Assembly (NCBI GenBank): GCA_049700455.1
Contig: JBNAVJ010000004.1
Coordinates: forward strand, 1 to 64,000
Source: JBNAVJ01 sp049700455
Lineage (GTDB): Bacteria; Bacteroidota; Ignavibacteria; Tepidaquicellales; Tepidaquicellaceae
Direction of reading: 5' to 3'
Length of the DNA stretch: 64,000 nucleotides
In this document: in pieces, positions 1-7,916 of the stretch
Layout: the number at the start of each line of letters is the position of its first letter
How positions within the stretch are numbered: position 1 is the stretch's first letter
Program-made: the position numbers and the translations under genes
The notes under the pieces: model-generated
Told to the model about the DNA's origin: nothing
What the model saw: only the letters and a program-made list of their open reading frames with translations
The model's database searches: none

Positions 1-86
1 TACCGCTAAATAGGGAAGCTTTAGAGGCAGGTCAAAAATTAATGAAAGAAGCTATAAGTGTTGCTGAAGGAATGAACACTAAATAA
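1..86 (+). CDS. 3' end of an unidentified CDS (partial)
   Basis: An open frame with codons in phase from base 3 runs from the window edge to a TAA at 84-86 and gives 27 residues ending in KEAISVAEGMNTK. It lies 6 bases before ilvE on the same strand, so the two are probably co-transcribed. The tail is helical and basic/acidic in character. Too little is visible to name the family. Confidence 0.6.
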   Translation, partial: PLNREALEAGQKLMKEAISVAEGMNTK

Positions 87-92
87 TACAAT

Positions 93-1163
93 ATGAAAGA
101 TATAAAAATCACCAGGTCCAGTACTACACGAATTAATGAAGTAGACTGGAACAATTTAAGGTTTGGGGTTTTCTTTTCTGACCATATGTTTGAGTCAACA
201 TATGCAGATGGCAAGTGGGATGTTGGACAAATTGTTCCTTACTCGAAAATTGATTTAGAACCTGCTAACTGCACTTTACATTATGGTCAGACTATTTTTG
301 AGGGGTTAAAAGCATTCAGGTCTAAAAAGGGGGGTATTAATATATTCAGGCCTGAAATGAATGCAAAAAGGTTAGCAAAATCTGCTGAAGCTGTGTGTAT
401 TCCTCCGTATGATGTAGAGCATCTTGTGGAAGCTATCAAACTACTTGTGAAAACGGATGAACAATGGATTCCACAAAAAAGAGGGGAATCTCTATACATA
501 CGTCCTGTTGTATTTGGATATGGGAATTTTCTGGGAGTTGCAGCCTCAGATACGTACAAACTTTATGTTATAACTTCTCCAGTTGCCTCTTATTATGCAG
601 AGGGTTTAAATCCAGTAAAGATTCTGGTTGAGACTGAACATGTAAGGGCAGTACGGGGAGGTTTAGGTTCCGCAAAAACGGCTGCGAATTATGCTGCTTC
701 GATGCTGGCAGGAAAGAAAGCTCATGAAAAGGGTTTTTCGCAGGTATTATGGTTGGATGGAGTTAACCGAAAAGATATTGATGAGGTTGGGGCTATGAAT
801 ATTATGTTTGTGATAGGTGATGAACTTATAACCCCATCATTACATAAAGGTACTATCCTGCCTGGCATTACTCGAGATTCAGTTCTTACGCTGGCAAGAG
901 AATGGGGTATGAAAGTTAGTGAGAGGGATATTACTATTGATGAGGTACGAGAGGCATACAAGAAAGGTGAGCTTAAGGAAGTTTTTGGTACTGGAACTGC
1001 AGCTGTAATTTCTCCTGTTGGTCTTTTACACTACAAAGGTGAAGATATGGTAATAAATGAGGGAAAGATAGGTCTCTATGCCCAGAAGTTTTATGATACC
1101 ATTACAGGGATACAATATGGGGAACTTGAAGATATTCATAACTGGATTGTTCACATAGACTGA
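93..1163 (+). CDS. ilvE: Branched-chain amino acid aminotransferase (IlvE, type II)
   Basis: This is a cytosolic PLP enzyme that interconverts branched-chain amino acids and their 2-oxo acids, the last step of Val/Leu/Ile synthesis or the first of their breakdown. The 356 residues match the longer, eukaryote-like class II BCAT. They include the early HYGQTIFEGLKAF motif (about 63-75), a PLP-lysine region GSAKTAANYAAS (Lys195 is the likely Schiff-base residue), QVLWLDG, and EVFGTGTAAVISP near the C-terminus. The ATG at 93 follows the upstream stop by 6 bases. A rho-independent terminator follows the stop codon. The family call is firm; the physiological direction cannot be read from sequence. 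Confidence 0.95.
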   Translation: MKDIKITRSSTTRINEVDWNNLRFGVFFSDHMFESTYADGKWDVGQIVPYSKIDLEPANCTLHYGQTIFEGLKAFRSKKGGINIFRPEMNAKRLAKSAEAVCIPPYDVEHLVEAIKLLVKTDEQWIPQKRGESLYIRPVVFGYGNFLGVAASDTYKLYVITSPVASYYAEGLNPVKILVETEHVRAVRGGLGSAKTAANYAASMLAGKKAHEKGFSQVLWLDGVNRKDIDEVGAMNIMFVIGDELITPSLHKGTILPGITRDSVLTLAREWGMKVSERDITIDEVREAYKKGELKEVFGTGTAAVISPVGLLHYKGEDMVINEGKIGLYAQKFYDTITGIQYGELEDIHNWIVHID

Positions 1164-1181
1164 TGTTTATTTTGTATATTT

Positions 1182-1219
1182 AAATCCCCCTTGAATATAG
1201 TAGAGGGGGATTTTTATTT
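1182..1219 (+). terminator. Rho-independent terminator after ilvE
   Basis: The arms AAATCCCCCT and AGGGGGATTT pair around a short A/T loop and are followed by a T-rich tract. The hairpin starts about 18 bases after the ilvE stop and separates ilvE from the hydrolase gene. Confidence 0.85.
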
Positions 1220-1245
1220 TTATAAAAGAAAAAGGGAGAAAAAAA

Positions 1246-2058
1246 ATGAAGACAATTCAAATTCTATTAATAATAGTAGTTACATTTTTTCTTGGTTCTA
1301 TAGCATGTAAAGAGGCGAGCAAAGGGAGCCTTAAGAATGAGGTAACTGTAAAGTCCGACTCGATTGTAAAAGAAGATAAAGAGTTTATTACCTCAGATAA
1401 TATAAAGATTAAGGCAAACTTTTTTTATTCATCGTTGAAACATAAACAAAGTGAGCCACTGGTAATATTGATTCATCAATTCAGGTCTGATAAAAGTCAG
1501 TGGACCAGAGATTTTGTTGATTCACTTGTAAAGAGCGGTTTCAAAGTTATTGCTTATGATATAAGGTCACATGGGGAATCTGATAAGGCACCGGTGGCAA
1601 TAGACAAACTTTTATCTGATAAAGAGCAAGCGCCCAAAGATCTTCAAGCGGTTTTTGGGTGGGCAAGGTCTGCTGATGGTGTTAATGAAGGGATTGATTC
1701 AAGCAGGATTGCTGTAGTAGGAACTTCCATAGGAGGTTCACTGGCATTCTATGCTAAATATTATCTTGGGGCAAAGACTATAGTAGGAATTTCTGTTGGC
1801 AAATATACTTTTGAAAACCTTACAGATATTCGGGACATATTAATGGGGCGAGTTATTGAGAGAATACGTTCAGTGTTTCTAATATGTGGCGATAAGGATG
1901 GAAACTATGCTGCTGAAAGTAAAGATATTTATGATAATTATGTTGATGACCCAAAAGAATTTAAGGTTTTTAGCTCTGATAAACATGGAAAATATTTGAT
2001 AGAAGAAAAACCAGAAATCAAGTCTTTAGTATTAAATTGGTTGAGGAGGAATCTGTAA
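1246..2058 (+). CDS. Alpha/beta-hydrolase lipoprotein
   Basis: This is a predicted envelope-anchored serine hydrolase of the alpha/beta fold. The N-terminus is a lipoprotein signal peptide with lipobox GSIAC (Cys21). The nucleophile elbow is GTSIGG (Ser161), the acid is probably Asp216 in CGDKDG, and the histidine is probably His247 in SDKHGK, in the canonical order. An oxyanion-type IHQFRSDKSQW loop lies near residue 80. The 270-residue length and fold resemble dienelactone-hydrolase or acyl-esterase-like lipoproteins. The substrate is unknown. The gene follows the ilvE terminator, so it probably has its own promoter. Its last codons carry a strong ribosome binding site for the small gene that begins right after its stop. 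Confidence 0.85.
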   Translation: MKTIQILLIIVVTFFLGSIACKEASKGSLKNEVTVKSDSIVKEDKEFITSDNIKIKANFFYSSLKHKQSEPLVILIHQFRSDKSQWTRDFVDSLVKSGFKVIAYDIRSHGESDKAPVAIDKLLSDKEQAPKDLQAVFGWARSADGVNEGIDSSRIAVVGTSIGGSLAFYAKYYLGAKTIVGISVGKYTFENLTDIRDILMGRVIERIRSVFLICGDKDGNYAAESKDIYDNYVDDPKEFKVFSSDKHGKYLIEEKPEIKSLVLNWLRRNL

Positions 2059-2199
2059 TTGGATGCTTTTGTTATAATTATAGTAGTAATATTTTCTGTT
2101 ATAGTTCTCATCTTAACTGGTATTACCTCAGTCAATAAGTTCAGTAAAAGATTACTGGAAGACCCATTAAAAAAACACGAAGGAACGGAAGATAATTAA
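2059..2199 (+). CDS. Small single-pass membrane protein, TTG start
   Basis: This is a 46-codon frame that begins with TTG immediately after the upstream TAA. A strong Shine-Dalgarno sequence, GAGGAGG at 2043-2049, lies 9 bases before the TTG, inside the end of the hydrolase gene. The product has one very hydrophobic helix of about 20 residues near the N-terminus (Val/Ile/Leu-rich, ending LTGITSV), followed by a charged tail ending in KKHEGTEDN. It looks like a translationally coupled partner of the lipoprotein hydrolase. Its stop overlaps the stop of the opposing rlmB gene by 4 bases. I do not recognise the family. Confidence 0.6.
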   Translation: MDAFVIIIVVIFSVIVLILTGITSVNKFSKRLLEDPLKKHEGTEDN

Positions 2200-2981
2200 G
2201 AATTTTTTTGTCTAAAAATCTCGTACAGGAAAATTGCTGCTGATACGGAGGCATTAAGAGACTCTACGTGTCCTGCCATAGGGATTCGTACAGTAAAGTT
2301 GCAAAGTTCACGAATTGTTTTTCTCATCCCTTTGCCCTCACTACCGATTACCAGAGCAATTGGTTGTTTAAAGTCAGTTTCAAAAATAATTTTTTCTGTT
2401 TTCAGGTCTGTGCCTACTATGAGGAAGTTGTGGTCTTTAAGATATCTGATGGTATTAGCAAGGTTAGTAACTTTTACTATTGGAATGTGTTTGACAGCGC
2501 CGGCAGAAGCTTTTATGACGGTGTGATTAACTTCTGCTGAATTATGTTTTGGAATAATTACTCCATCTGCTCCAAGAGCGGCTGCTGAACGGATGATAGC
2601 CCCTAAATTATGAGGGTCAGTGATTTCATCAAGTATTATCAGAAGCGGGTTCTGGACAGGAGATATATCCTGAACGAGTTCGGTTAGTGGTTTATATTGA
2701 AAATCTTTCATAAAAGCAATAACTCCCTGTGCGATGCCCTCCTCTTTTGTTTTCGATGAGAAATATTTTGAAAAGCCTTTGCGAGCAAGATACATTACCG
2801 GGATTCCCGCCTCTTTACAAAGTTTACTAATTTCTGCTGCTCTTTTGTGAGGGTGATTTGTTTTCATAATAATCACGCGAGTAAGGCTCTTGGGTTCAGT
2901 CAGGAGAATTTCAATTATCGGATTTCTTCCTATTACAAGCATACGGTAACTTACATTTTGTAAATTTAAAGTTAAAGGCAT
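2196..2981 (-). CDS. rlmB: 23S rRNA 2'-O-methyltransferase, RlmB/TrmH family
   Basis: This is a SPOUT-class methyltransferase that uses SAM to methylate a ribose 2'-OH in rRNA (Gm2251 for true RlmB). An N-terminal substrate-binding domain, starting VIGRNPIIEILL, precedes the knotted SPOUT domain. The SPOUT motifs are LDEITDPHNLGAIIRSA (motif 1, Asn and Arg), LVIGSEGKGM (motif 2) and IPMAGHVESLNASVSAAI (motif 3). As drawn the protein is 261 residues. A second ATG 13 codons in (base 2942) puts the N-terminus where RlmB proteins normally begin and is probably the real start. The gene is divergent from rsmI. A second TrmH-family paralogue sits at 22.2 kb; this one is closer to RlmB. Confidence 0.88.
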   Translation of the reverse strand: MPLTLNLQNVSYRMLVIGRNPIIEILLTEPKSLTRVIIMKTNHPHKRAAEISKLCKEAGIPVMYLARKGFSKYFSSKTKEEGIAQGVIAFMKDFQYKPLTELVQDISPVQNPLLIILDEITDPHNLGAIIRSAAALGADGVIIPKHNSAEVNHTVIKASAGAVKHIPIVKVTNLANTIRYLKDHNFLIVGTDLKTEKIIFETDFKQPIALVIGSEGKGMRKTIRELCNFTVRIPMAGHVESLNASVSAAIFLYEIFRQKNS

Positions 2982-3029
2982 TAACTCTTAATTCATTTTA
3001 ATTTTAAAATACTATTCTTAACTTAAAAA

Positions 3030-3761
3030 GTGTTGAAAGAAAAATATAAAGACATTTTTGATTTTATTGAAAACAAATTTTCCCATTTAGCTATAGAACC
3101 TGGTGTTTTATATGTTGTTGCAACGCCGATTGGGAATTTAGACGATATATCTTTTCGTGCAATTTATGTTCTTAAAAATGTTGATTTAATAGCGGCTGAA
3201 GATACTCGTCGGACGGGGCAACTGTTGAGTTTTTATGGTATCAAAAATAAAATCGTAAGTTATTATTCTCAGGTTGAATCAAAGAAAATTGATTACATAA
3301 TGTATGAACTGAAAAATGGGAAACCAGTGGCACTTGTATCCGATGCAGGGACACCGTGTATATCTGATCCCGGCAGTATACTTGTTAATGCCTGTATAGA
3401 AAATGGGATTAAAGTGGTTCCGGTACCGGGAGCTAATTCGGTAATTCAAGCTCTGGTTATGAGCGGGTTTGAAACTGACACTTTTTATTTTCAGGGGTTT
3501 TTACCTGTGAAGAAAGGGCGAGAAACCAGATTAGAAGAGTTAAGGAATATCAAAGATGTGATTGTGATATTTGAATCCAAGTTCAGAATAAAAAAGACTA
3601 TGTCGGAATTGAAAAAATTTTTCGGTACCAGAGATTATGTATTGTTTCGCGAACTTACTAAGAAGTTTGAAGAGAGTATAATAGGCAACTTCAGTAATCT
3701 TGATTTGGATAAGATAAAGGAAGTTGGAGAATTTGTAATTGTAATCAATAATAGCAAATAG
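3030..3761 (+). CDS. rsmI: 16S rRNA (cytidine-1402 2'-O) methyltransferase RsmI
   Basis: This is a tetrapyrrole-methylase-fold enzyme that 2'-O-methylates C1402 of 16S rRNA in the decoding centre. Family signatures are LYVVATPIGNLDDIS (about 27-41), AAEDTRRTGQLL, ALVSDAGTPCISDPG and VVPVPGANSVIQAL. The start is taken as GTG at 3030. The first 25 residues extend past the usual family start, so initiation a little downstream is possible. The C-terminus is shorter than in E. coli (243 against about 286), as is common in Bacteroidota. It is followed after 3 bases by gltX, a probable operon. Confidence 0.92.
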   Translation: MLKEKYKDIFDFIENKFSHLAIEPGVLYVVATPIGNLDDISFRAIYVLKNVDLIAAEDTRRTGQLLSFYGIKNKIVSYYSQVESKKIDYIMYELKNGKPVALVSDAGTPCISDPGSILVNACIENGIKVVPVPGANSVIQALVMSGFETDTFYFQGFLPVKKGRETRLEELRNIKDVIVIFESKFRIKKTMSELKKFFGTRDYVLFRELTKKFEESIIGNFSNLDLDKIKEVGEFVIVINNSK

Positions 3762-3764
3762 CAG

Positions 3765-5213
3765 ATGAATAAATTAGAAAATGTCAGAGTAAGGTATGCA
3801 CCGTCTCCAACGGGGTACATACATATTGGTAATTTGAGAACAGCACTATTTAACTATTTATTTGCCAGACATCACAATGGTGTTTTTGTATTGAGGATTG
3901 AAGATACTGATCAGGCAAGAAAAGTTGAAGGTGCAGTCGAGAATTTAATTCATTCCCTGAATCTTCTGGGGATTGATTATGATGAAGGACCGTTTAAAGG
4001 TGGGCCTTATGGTCCGTATTTCCAGTCTCAAAGACTTGACATTTATAGGAGGTACTGTAATGAATTATTGGAGAAAGGGTGGGCGTATTATGCGTTTGAA
4101 ACTCCTGAAGAACTTGAAGAGATGAGAAGGCTTCAGCAAATTGAAGGGCGTCAAACTATGTATGACAGACGTGCCCGAAGTCTTATGAAAAGCGAAGTGG
4201 AAAAGTTGTTAAAAGAAGGTAAACCTTATGTTATAAGGCTAAAAGTGCCACTTGATGATGAAGTTAAGTTTGAGGATGTTATAAAAGGGACCGTGAGAAT
4301 TGAAACTAATTTAATAGACGATCAGATTCTATTGAAATCTGATGGGTTTCCAACATATCATCTTGCGAATGTTATTGACGATCATTTGATGAAGATTACA
4401 CATATTATACGTGGGGAGGAATGGGTTACATCGGTTCCGAAACACATATTGATTTACAAAGCACTTGGATGGGAACCTCCAGTATTTGCACATGTTCCAT
4501 TATTATTAAATCCAGATAAGACTAAATTAAGCAAAAGGCAGGGTGATGTTGCGGTTGAGGATTATTTACGCAAAGGTTATTTAAGAGAAGCCCTTATTAA
4601 TTTTATTGCATTATTGGGCTGGAATCCCGGAGAGGGAGAAGAAAACGAATTCTTTTCTATGCAGGAACTTATCCAGCGCTTTTCTCTTGAAAGAGTTCAT
4701 AGTGCAGGAGCTGTTTTTAATGTTCAGAAACTTGACTGGATGAACAATGAGTATATTAGACGTTATGATATTGATAGTCTGATGGAACTTGCACTGCCAT
4801 TTCTTGAGGTAGAAGGGATTGACACAAGTGATAAACTTAAAATTAAAAAGATTTTAAACGTTGTAAGAGTGTATGTAAACAAATTAAGTGAATTACCCCA
4901 ACATTTTCGGATGTTTTTTGTTGATGAGATAGAATTTGAAAATCCAGATTATTTGAAGGTTGTAAGAACAGATACTTCTAAAAGGGTTTTTGAAGAACTT
5001 ATTTTACGGCTTCAGAATATTAGTGAACTTACCGCTGAGATTTTCAAAAAGGTTACTCAAGAGATCCAGAATGCAACCGGTATTAAGGGTAAAAATCTTT
5101 TTAAGCCTATCAGGCTTGCTTTAACAGGAAAAGAACATGGTCCTGAGTTACCTCTTGTTGCTGAATTACTCGGAAAAGATAAGGTGATAAAATTCCTTTC
5201 TCAACATATCTAA
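3765..5213 (+). CDS. gltX: Glutamyl-tRNA synthetase
   Basis: This is a class I aminoacyl-tRNA synthetase that charges tRNA-Glu (possibly also tRNA-Gln if the organism uses transamidation). The ATP-binding HIGH-type motif is APSPTGYIHIGNLRTA at about residues 11-26. The KMSKS-type motif is KLSKRQG around residue 250. The 482-residue length and the C-terminal helical anticodon-binding domain are typical of bacterial GluRS. Three bases separate it from rsmI. The next gene downstream is on the opposite strand. Confidence 0.96.
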   Translation: MNKLENVRVRYAPSPTGYIHIGNLRTALFNYLFARHHNGVFVLRIEDTDQARKVEGAVENLIHSLNLLGIDYDEGPFKGGPYGPYFQSQRLDIYRRYCNELLEKGWAYYAFETPEELEEMRRLQQIEGRQTMYDRRARSLMKSEVEKLLKEGKPYVIRLKVPLDDEVKFEDVIKGTVRIETNLIDDQILLKSDGFPTYHLANVIDDHLMKITHIIRGEEWVTSVPKHILIYKALGWEPPVFAHVPLLLNPDKTKLSKRQGDVAVEDYLRKGYLREALINFIALLGWNPGEGEENEFFSMQELIQRFSLERVHSAGAVFNVQKLDWMNNEYIRRYDIDSLMELALPFLEVEGIDTSDKLKIKKILNVVRVYVNKLSELPQHFRMFFVDEIEFENPDYLKVVRTDTSKRVFEELILRLQNISELTAEIFKKVTQEIQNATGIKGKNLFKPIRLALTGKEHGPELPLVAELLGKDKVIKFLSQHI

Positions 5214-5221
5214 AAAGAAAC

Positions 5222-5255
5222 ACCCGTCCTGTAATGTATATATTACAAGCCGGGT
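5222..5255 (-). terminator. Terminator hairpin of the TPR-sppA-HU-31aa operon
   Basis: The hairpin has arms ACCCG and CGGGT, a 3-base internal loop, then TGTAAT and ATTACA around a 6-base loop. Read on the minus strand it is followed by a U-rich tract (GTTTCTTTTTAG). It sits between the convergent gltX and the 31-residue gene. The plus-strand side has no T-run, so I assign it to the minus strand. Confidence 0.6.
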
Positions 5256-5273
5256 TAAATGTTGTACTGAATT

Positions 5274-5369
5274 TTAACGTAGTCTCTTTTTATGTCTATT
5301 TTTACGTAATCGTTTTTTTCTTTTATGTGTTGACATTTTAGCTCGTTTTCTTTTTCTACCGCACGGCAT
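5274..5369 (-). CDS. 31-residue basic protein, bS22/mS38 (AURKAIP1/COX24) type
   Basis: This is a tiny, extremely basic protein beginning MPCGRKRKRAKMSTHKRKKR and ending in further Lys/Arg/His residues. The KMSTHKRKKRLRKNRHKK core resembles the short AURKAIP1/COX24-domain proteins annotated across Bacteroidota, which are related to mitochondrial mS38 and mycobacterial bS22 and bind the small ribosomal subunit. An AAGGAG Shine-Dalgarno sequence lies about 12 bases upstream of the ATG. It is the last gene of the minus-strand run TPR lipoprotein, sppA, HU, with a 26-base gap after HU and a terminator hairpin 18 bases beyond its stop. The ribosomal role is inferred from family resemblance. Confidence 0.75.
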   Translation of the reverse strand: MPCGRKRKRAKMSTHKRKKRLRKNRHKKRLR

Positions 5370-5395
5370 TAATTTTTCTATCTCCTTTCTTTTAA

Positions 5396-5686
5396 TTATT
5401 TATTTGATAAACTATCTTGAACAATTTTTTTAAATTCTTTAGAGACTTTGAATTTCGGTATATAGCGTTTTTTAAGTTCAATTGTCTCTCCAGTCTTAGG
5501 ATTTCTTGCTTTACGCGGTTCGCGAACGACATTTTTGAAAGTTCCAAATCCGCGAATCTCAATTGAATCATTATTGCTCAAGCATTCAATTATAGTACTG
5601 ATAAATCCTTCAATAATAATTTCAGTTTCCTTCTTACTAATTCCGGTGGCTTCAGAAATTTTTGCCGCTATTTGTGCACGTGTCAT
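5396..5686 (-). CDS. hup: HU/IHF-family DNA-binding protein
   Basis: This is a small nucleoid-associated protein that dimerises and bends DNA. The 96 residues fit the family: N-terminal helix-turn-helix region MTRAQIAAKISEATGISKKE, then the core IEIRGFGTFKNVVREPRKARNPKTGE carrying the beta-arm Arg/Asn-Pro residues that intercalate in the minor groove, then a basic C-terminus ending SLSNK. It lies 12 bases after sppA in the same direction and probably shares its transcript. Sequence alone does not separate HU from IHF-like function. Confidence 0.93.
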   Translation of the reverse strand: MTRAQIAAKISEATGISKKETEIIIEGFISTIIECLSNNDSIEIRGFGTFKNVVREPRKARNPKTGETIELKKRYIPKFKVSKEFKKIVQDSLSNK

Positions 5687-5698
5687 AATACTGCAATT

Positions 5699-6649
5699 TT
5701 ATTTTTCGAATTTGTATTGGAGTATAGGTTTATTTATATACTCGGCTTCAAGTTGATTTTTTATTGATTCTAAACTATTTTTGCCGAGTCCTTCCAGAAA
5801 TATATCCAGAATACCCCGTTTGACCTTTTCCTTAACAATAGCAGGTTCCCCTTCAATTTTACCAAGACGAGCAGCAATCATTATTGCGTCCTGATAAGTC
5901 CCTAAGGTATCTACCAGTTTTAGTTCGAGAGCCTGTTTTCCTGTAAACACTCTACCATCTGCAATTTCTTTAAGTTGTTCCATAGGTATCTTACGCTCTT
6001 TTGAAACAACTTCCATAAACTGTTCATAACTATCGTTAACAACGGATTGAAAATATTCGAGGTCATCTTTATTCAATTCTTTAAATGGGTTTCCCGAATC
6101 TTTAAATTTTCCACTTTTAACGGTTGTTTCTTTAATACCTATTTTATCTGCCAGATCTTTGAGGGTTATAAATTGAGCAATTACTCCAATACTACCTGTT
6201 AAGGAGCCGGGATTTGCTACTATATATGAACTTCCACAGGCGACATAATAACCACCGCTTGCAGCTATTGCCCCAAAGGAAACAACAACAGGTTTTCCGG
6301 CATCTCGAGTTCGTTTTACTTCCTCATACATCTCCTGTGAAGCTGCTACACCACCGCCTGGCGAGTTTATCCTTAAGACAATGGCTTTAATGGATTTATC
6401 ATCTTGGTATTTTTTAAATTGTCTGACAAGAGATTCAGGCTCTATTATTGTATAGTCAAGTTCTACAATAGCTACTTTTCCTGAACCCGAACCACTTACT
6501 TCATAATAAAAGGTTTTTTCAGTGTGTTTAAAGGTACTTGCAAAATATACCAATGCTGCAGCAATAAATACTACCACTATTACTGCAATTGCAATAAAAA
6601 TACCAAGAAACCACTTCCAGCCTGATGATTTCTTTTGTTGAACGTTCAA
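5699..6649 (-). CDS. sppA: Signal peptide peptidase SppA (single-domain)
   Basis: This is a membrane-anchored serine protease that degrades cleaved signal peptides after secretion. One transmembrane segment (about residues 13-38) anchors it. The peptidase S49 domain follows with SPGGG (96-100), nucleophile Ser131 in GAIAASGGYY and general base Lys183 in KSGKFKDSG. The 52-residue spacing equals that of the Ser/Lys dyad in B. subtilis SppA. The 316-residue length is the short single-domain form, not the duplicated E. coli form. It starts 2 bases after the TPR lipoprotein stop, so the two are tightly coupled. Confidence 0.93.
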   Translation of the reverse strand: MNVQQKKSSGWKWFLGIFIAIAVIVVVFIAAALVYFASTFKHTEKTFYYEVSGSGSGKVAIVELDYTIIEPESLVRQFKKYQDDKSIKAIVLRINSPGGGVAASQEMYEEVKRTRDAGKPVVVSFGAIAASGGYYVACGSSYIVANPGSLTGSIGVIAQFITLKDLADKIGIKETTVKSGKFKDSGNPFKELNKDDLEYFQSVVNDSYEQFMEVVSKERKIPMEQLKEIADGRVFTGKQALELKLVDTLGTYQDAIMIAARLGKIEGEPAIVKEKVKRGILDIFLEGLGKNSLESIKNQLEAEYINKPILQYKFEK

Positions 6650-6651
6650 AG

Positions 6652-7614
6652 TTATTTATTATTATTGTTATTTTTCTCTAAAGTTTCTTTTTTCTTTAGG
6701 TATTCAGTCGCTTTATCTGCATCTCCAAGACTTGCATAAACATTTACCAATAATTCAACAATTCTCAGTTCAAGGTCTTTGTTTTTTAGATTTTGATATA
6801 AAGGCTCAAGCACAACTTTTGACTTGTTGAAGTAATCTTTATAGGCTTCGTTATTTGGGTCTTTATCGCGTACATCTGCACCTACTGCTGCATTAGCAAG
6901 TGCATAGTAATAAACCGAAGCTTCGTAAATTTTGCTATCTTTTGGAAGTTTTTCAAATTTTATTACCTTTTCAAAATCCTTTGTAGCCTGTTCATAGTTC
7001 CCTTCAAGAAATGTATTTACTGCTTTGTCGTATAGTGAGCCAGCAACCTTTTCAGCGTCTTTAGGGTCTTTTGTCTTATTAAATATTATCTGGTATGAAA
7101 GGTAGGAACTATCAGCTTTTCCCAGATACGCATAGGTGTCTCCCAGTATGGAGTAAACCATCAAACTATCAGGCATTATTTTAGTTGCCCCCAGAAAATA
7201 GTTTAGTGCGTCGGTAAAATTTTTCTTTACACATAGAGAATCTTTAGCTTTCATACAGCTCAGGGCGTTATTAAATTTTTCAACTCCCTGATTGTAGGTT
7301 TCCCCCCAAAGATACTTAATATTGTCTGCATATTTGTTTGAGATTGCCAGACACCTTGCGAATGATTTTGCTGCAGCCTCATACTTACCCAGTTTGGTTT
7401 GTGCATGTCCTAACATATACCAGCCCTCATCGTCGTTTGGATCGGAGATGAGTCCTTTAGACAATTTTTCTTCAGCTTCGGGCCAGTTTTGCGCTCGATA
7501 AGCAAGTTTTCCACTTTCGGTTTCCATTGAACCGACACAACCTGAAAGGTAAGTAAGTGTGACAAACACTCCAAAGAAAATTAAACTCTTGAAAATCTTT
7601 TTTGTAAAGTTCAT
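6652..7614 (-). CDS. TPR-repeat lipoprotein
   Basis: This is a predicted lipid-anchored protein with tetratricopeptide repeats, probably an envelope scaffold. The signal peptide ends in a lipobox with LSGC (Cys at about 26). At least four TPR-like units follow, for example WYMLGHAQTKLGKYEAAAKS and VYSILGDTYAYLGKADSSY. The C-terminus is Lys/Asn-rich. It is the first gene of the minus-strand operon leading into sppA, HU and the 31-residue gene, and a Bacteroidota-type promoter lies just upstream. The binding partner is unknown. Confidence 0.8.
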   Translation of the reverse strand: MNFTKKIFKSLIFFGVFVTLTYLSGCVGSMETESGKLAYRAQNWPEAEEKLSKGLISDPNDDEGWYMLGHAQTKLGKYEAAAKSFARCLAISNKYADNIKYLWGETYNQGVEKFNNALSCMKAKDSLCVKKNFTDALNYFLGATKIMPDSLMVYSILGDTYAYLGKADSSYLSYQIIFNKTKDPKDAEKVAGSLYDKAVNTFLEGNYEQATKDFEKVIKFEKLPKDSKIYEASVYYYALANAAVGADVRDKDPNNEAYKDYFNKSKVVLEPLYQNLKNKDLELRIVELLVNVYASLGDADKATEYLKKKETLEKNNNNNK

Positions 7615-7647
7615 TTTAATACTCCAAAATTTTTATAAAATGTTATA

Positions 7648-7679
7648 CAAATATACGAAAAATAATATAGTTATTCAAT
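7648..7679 (-). promoter_or_regulatory. Bacteroidota-type -33/-7 promoter for the TPR-sppA-HU operon
   Basis: On the minus strand TATATTTG (7648-7655) fits the -7 consensus TAnnTTTG. It is preceded, after a 20-base spacer, by ATTG (7676-7679), fitting the -33 TTG/TTTG element. This would start transcription about 25-30 bases before the TPR lipoprotein ATG at 7614. The match and spacing are good, but the region is very AT-rich, so chance is possible. Confidence 0.5.
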
Positions 7680-7705
7680 TTAATCTATCATCAATCCTTA
7701 TCTGG

Positions 7706-7916
7706 CTAAGTACACGACGAAATTTCAACAGGGTTATTAAATTCATACAAGTTATTATGAATGTCTTTAATTACACCGATTAAGTAATCAAAACCATACC
7801 TAAATATACTTGTTGATTTTCTTTATTTATATTATTAATTATTAATAAATTTAATAATATAACATTTTTAGAGCCAGATTTATTTTTTTATTCTATAAAA
7901 AGTGTCGTGTAGTTAG
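7706..7916. repeat. Nested inverted repeats (outer 13 bp, inner 11 bp)
   Basis: The outer arms CTAAGTACACGAC and GTCGTGTAGTTAG match at 12 of 13 positions over 211 bases. The inner arms TATATTATTAA and TTAATAATATA match perfectly across a 12-base loop. This could be the remnant of a miniature inverted-repeat element, or a structured leader or attenuator. No target-site duplication is obvious. Confidence 0.4.

Noticed and set aside
7559..7783. Plus-strand frame of 74 codons across the start of the TPR lipoprotein gene
   Set aside because: It overlaps the lipobox-coding end of a clear gene on the other strand, is AT-biased and low in information, and has no ribosome binding site.
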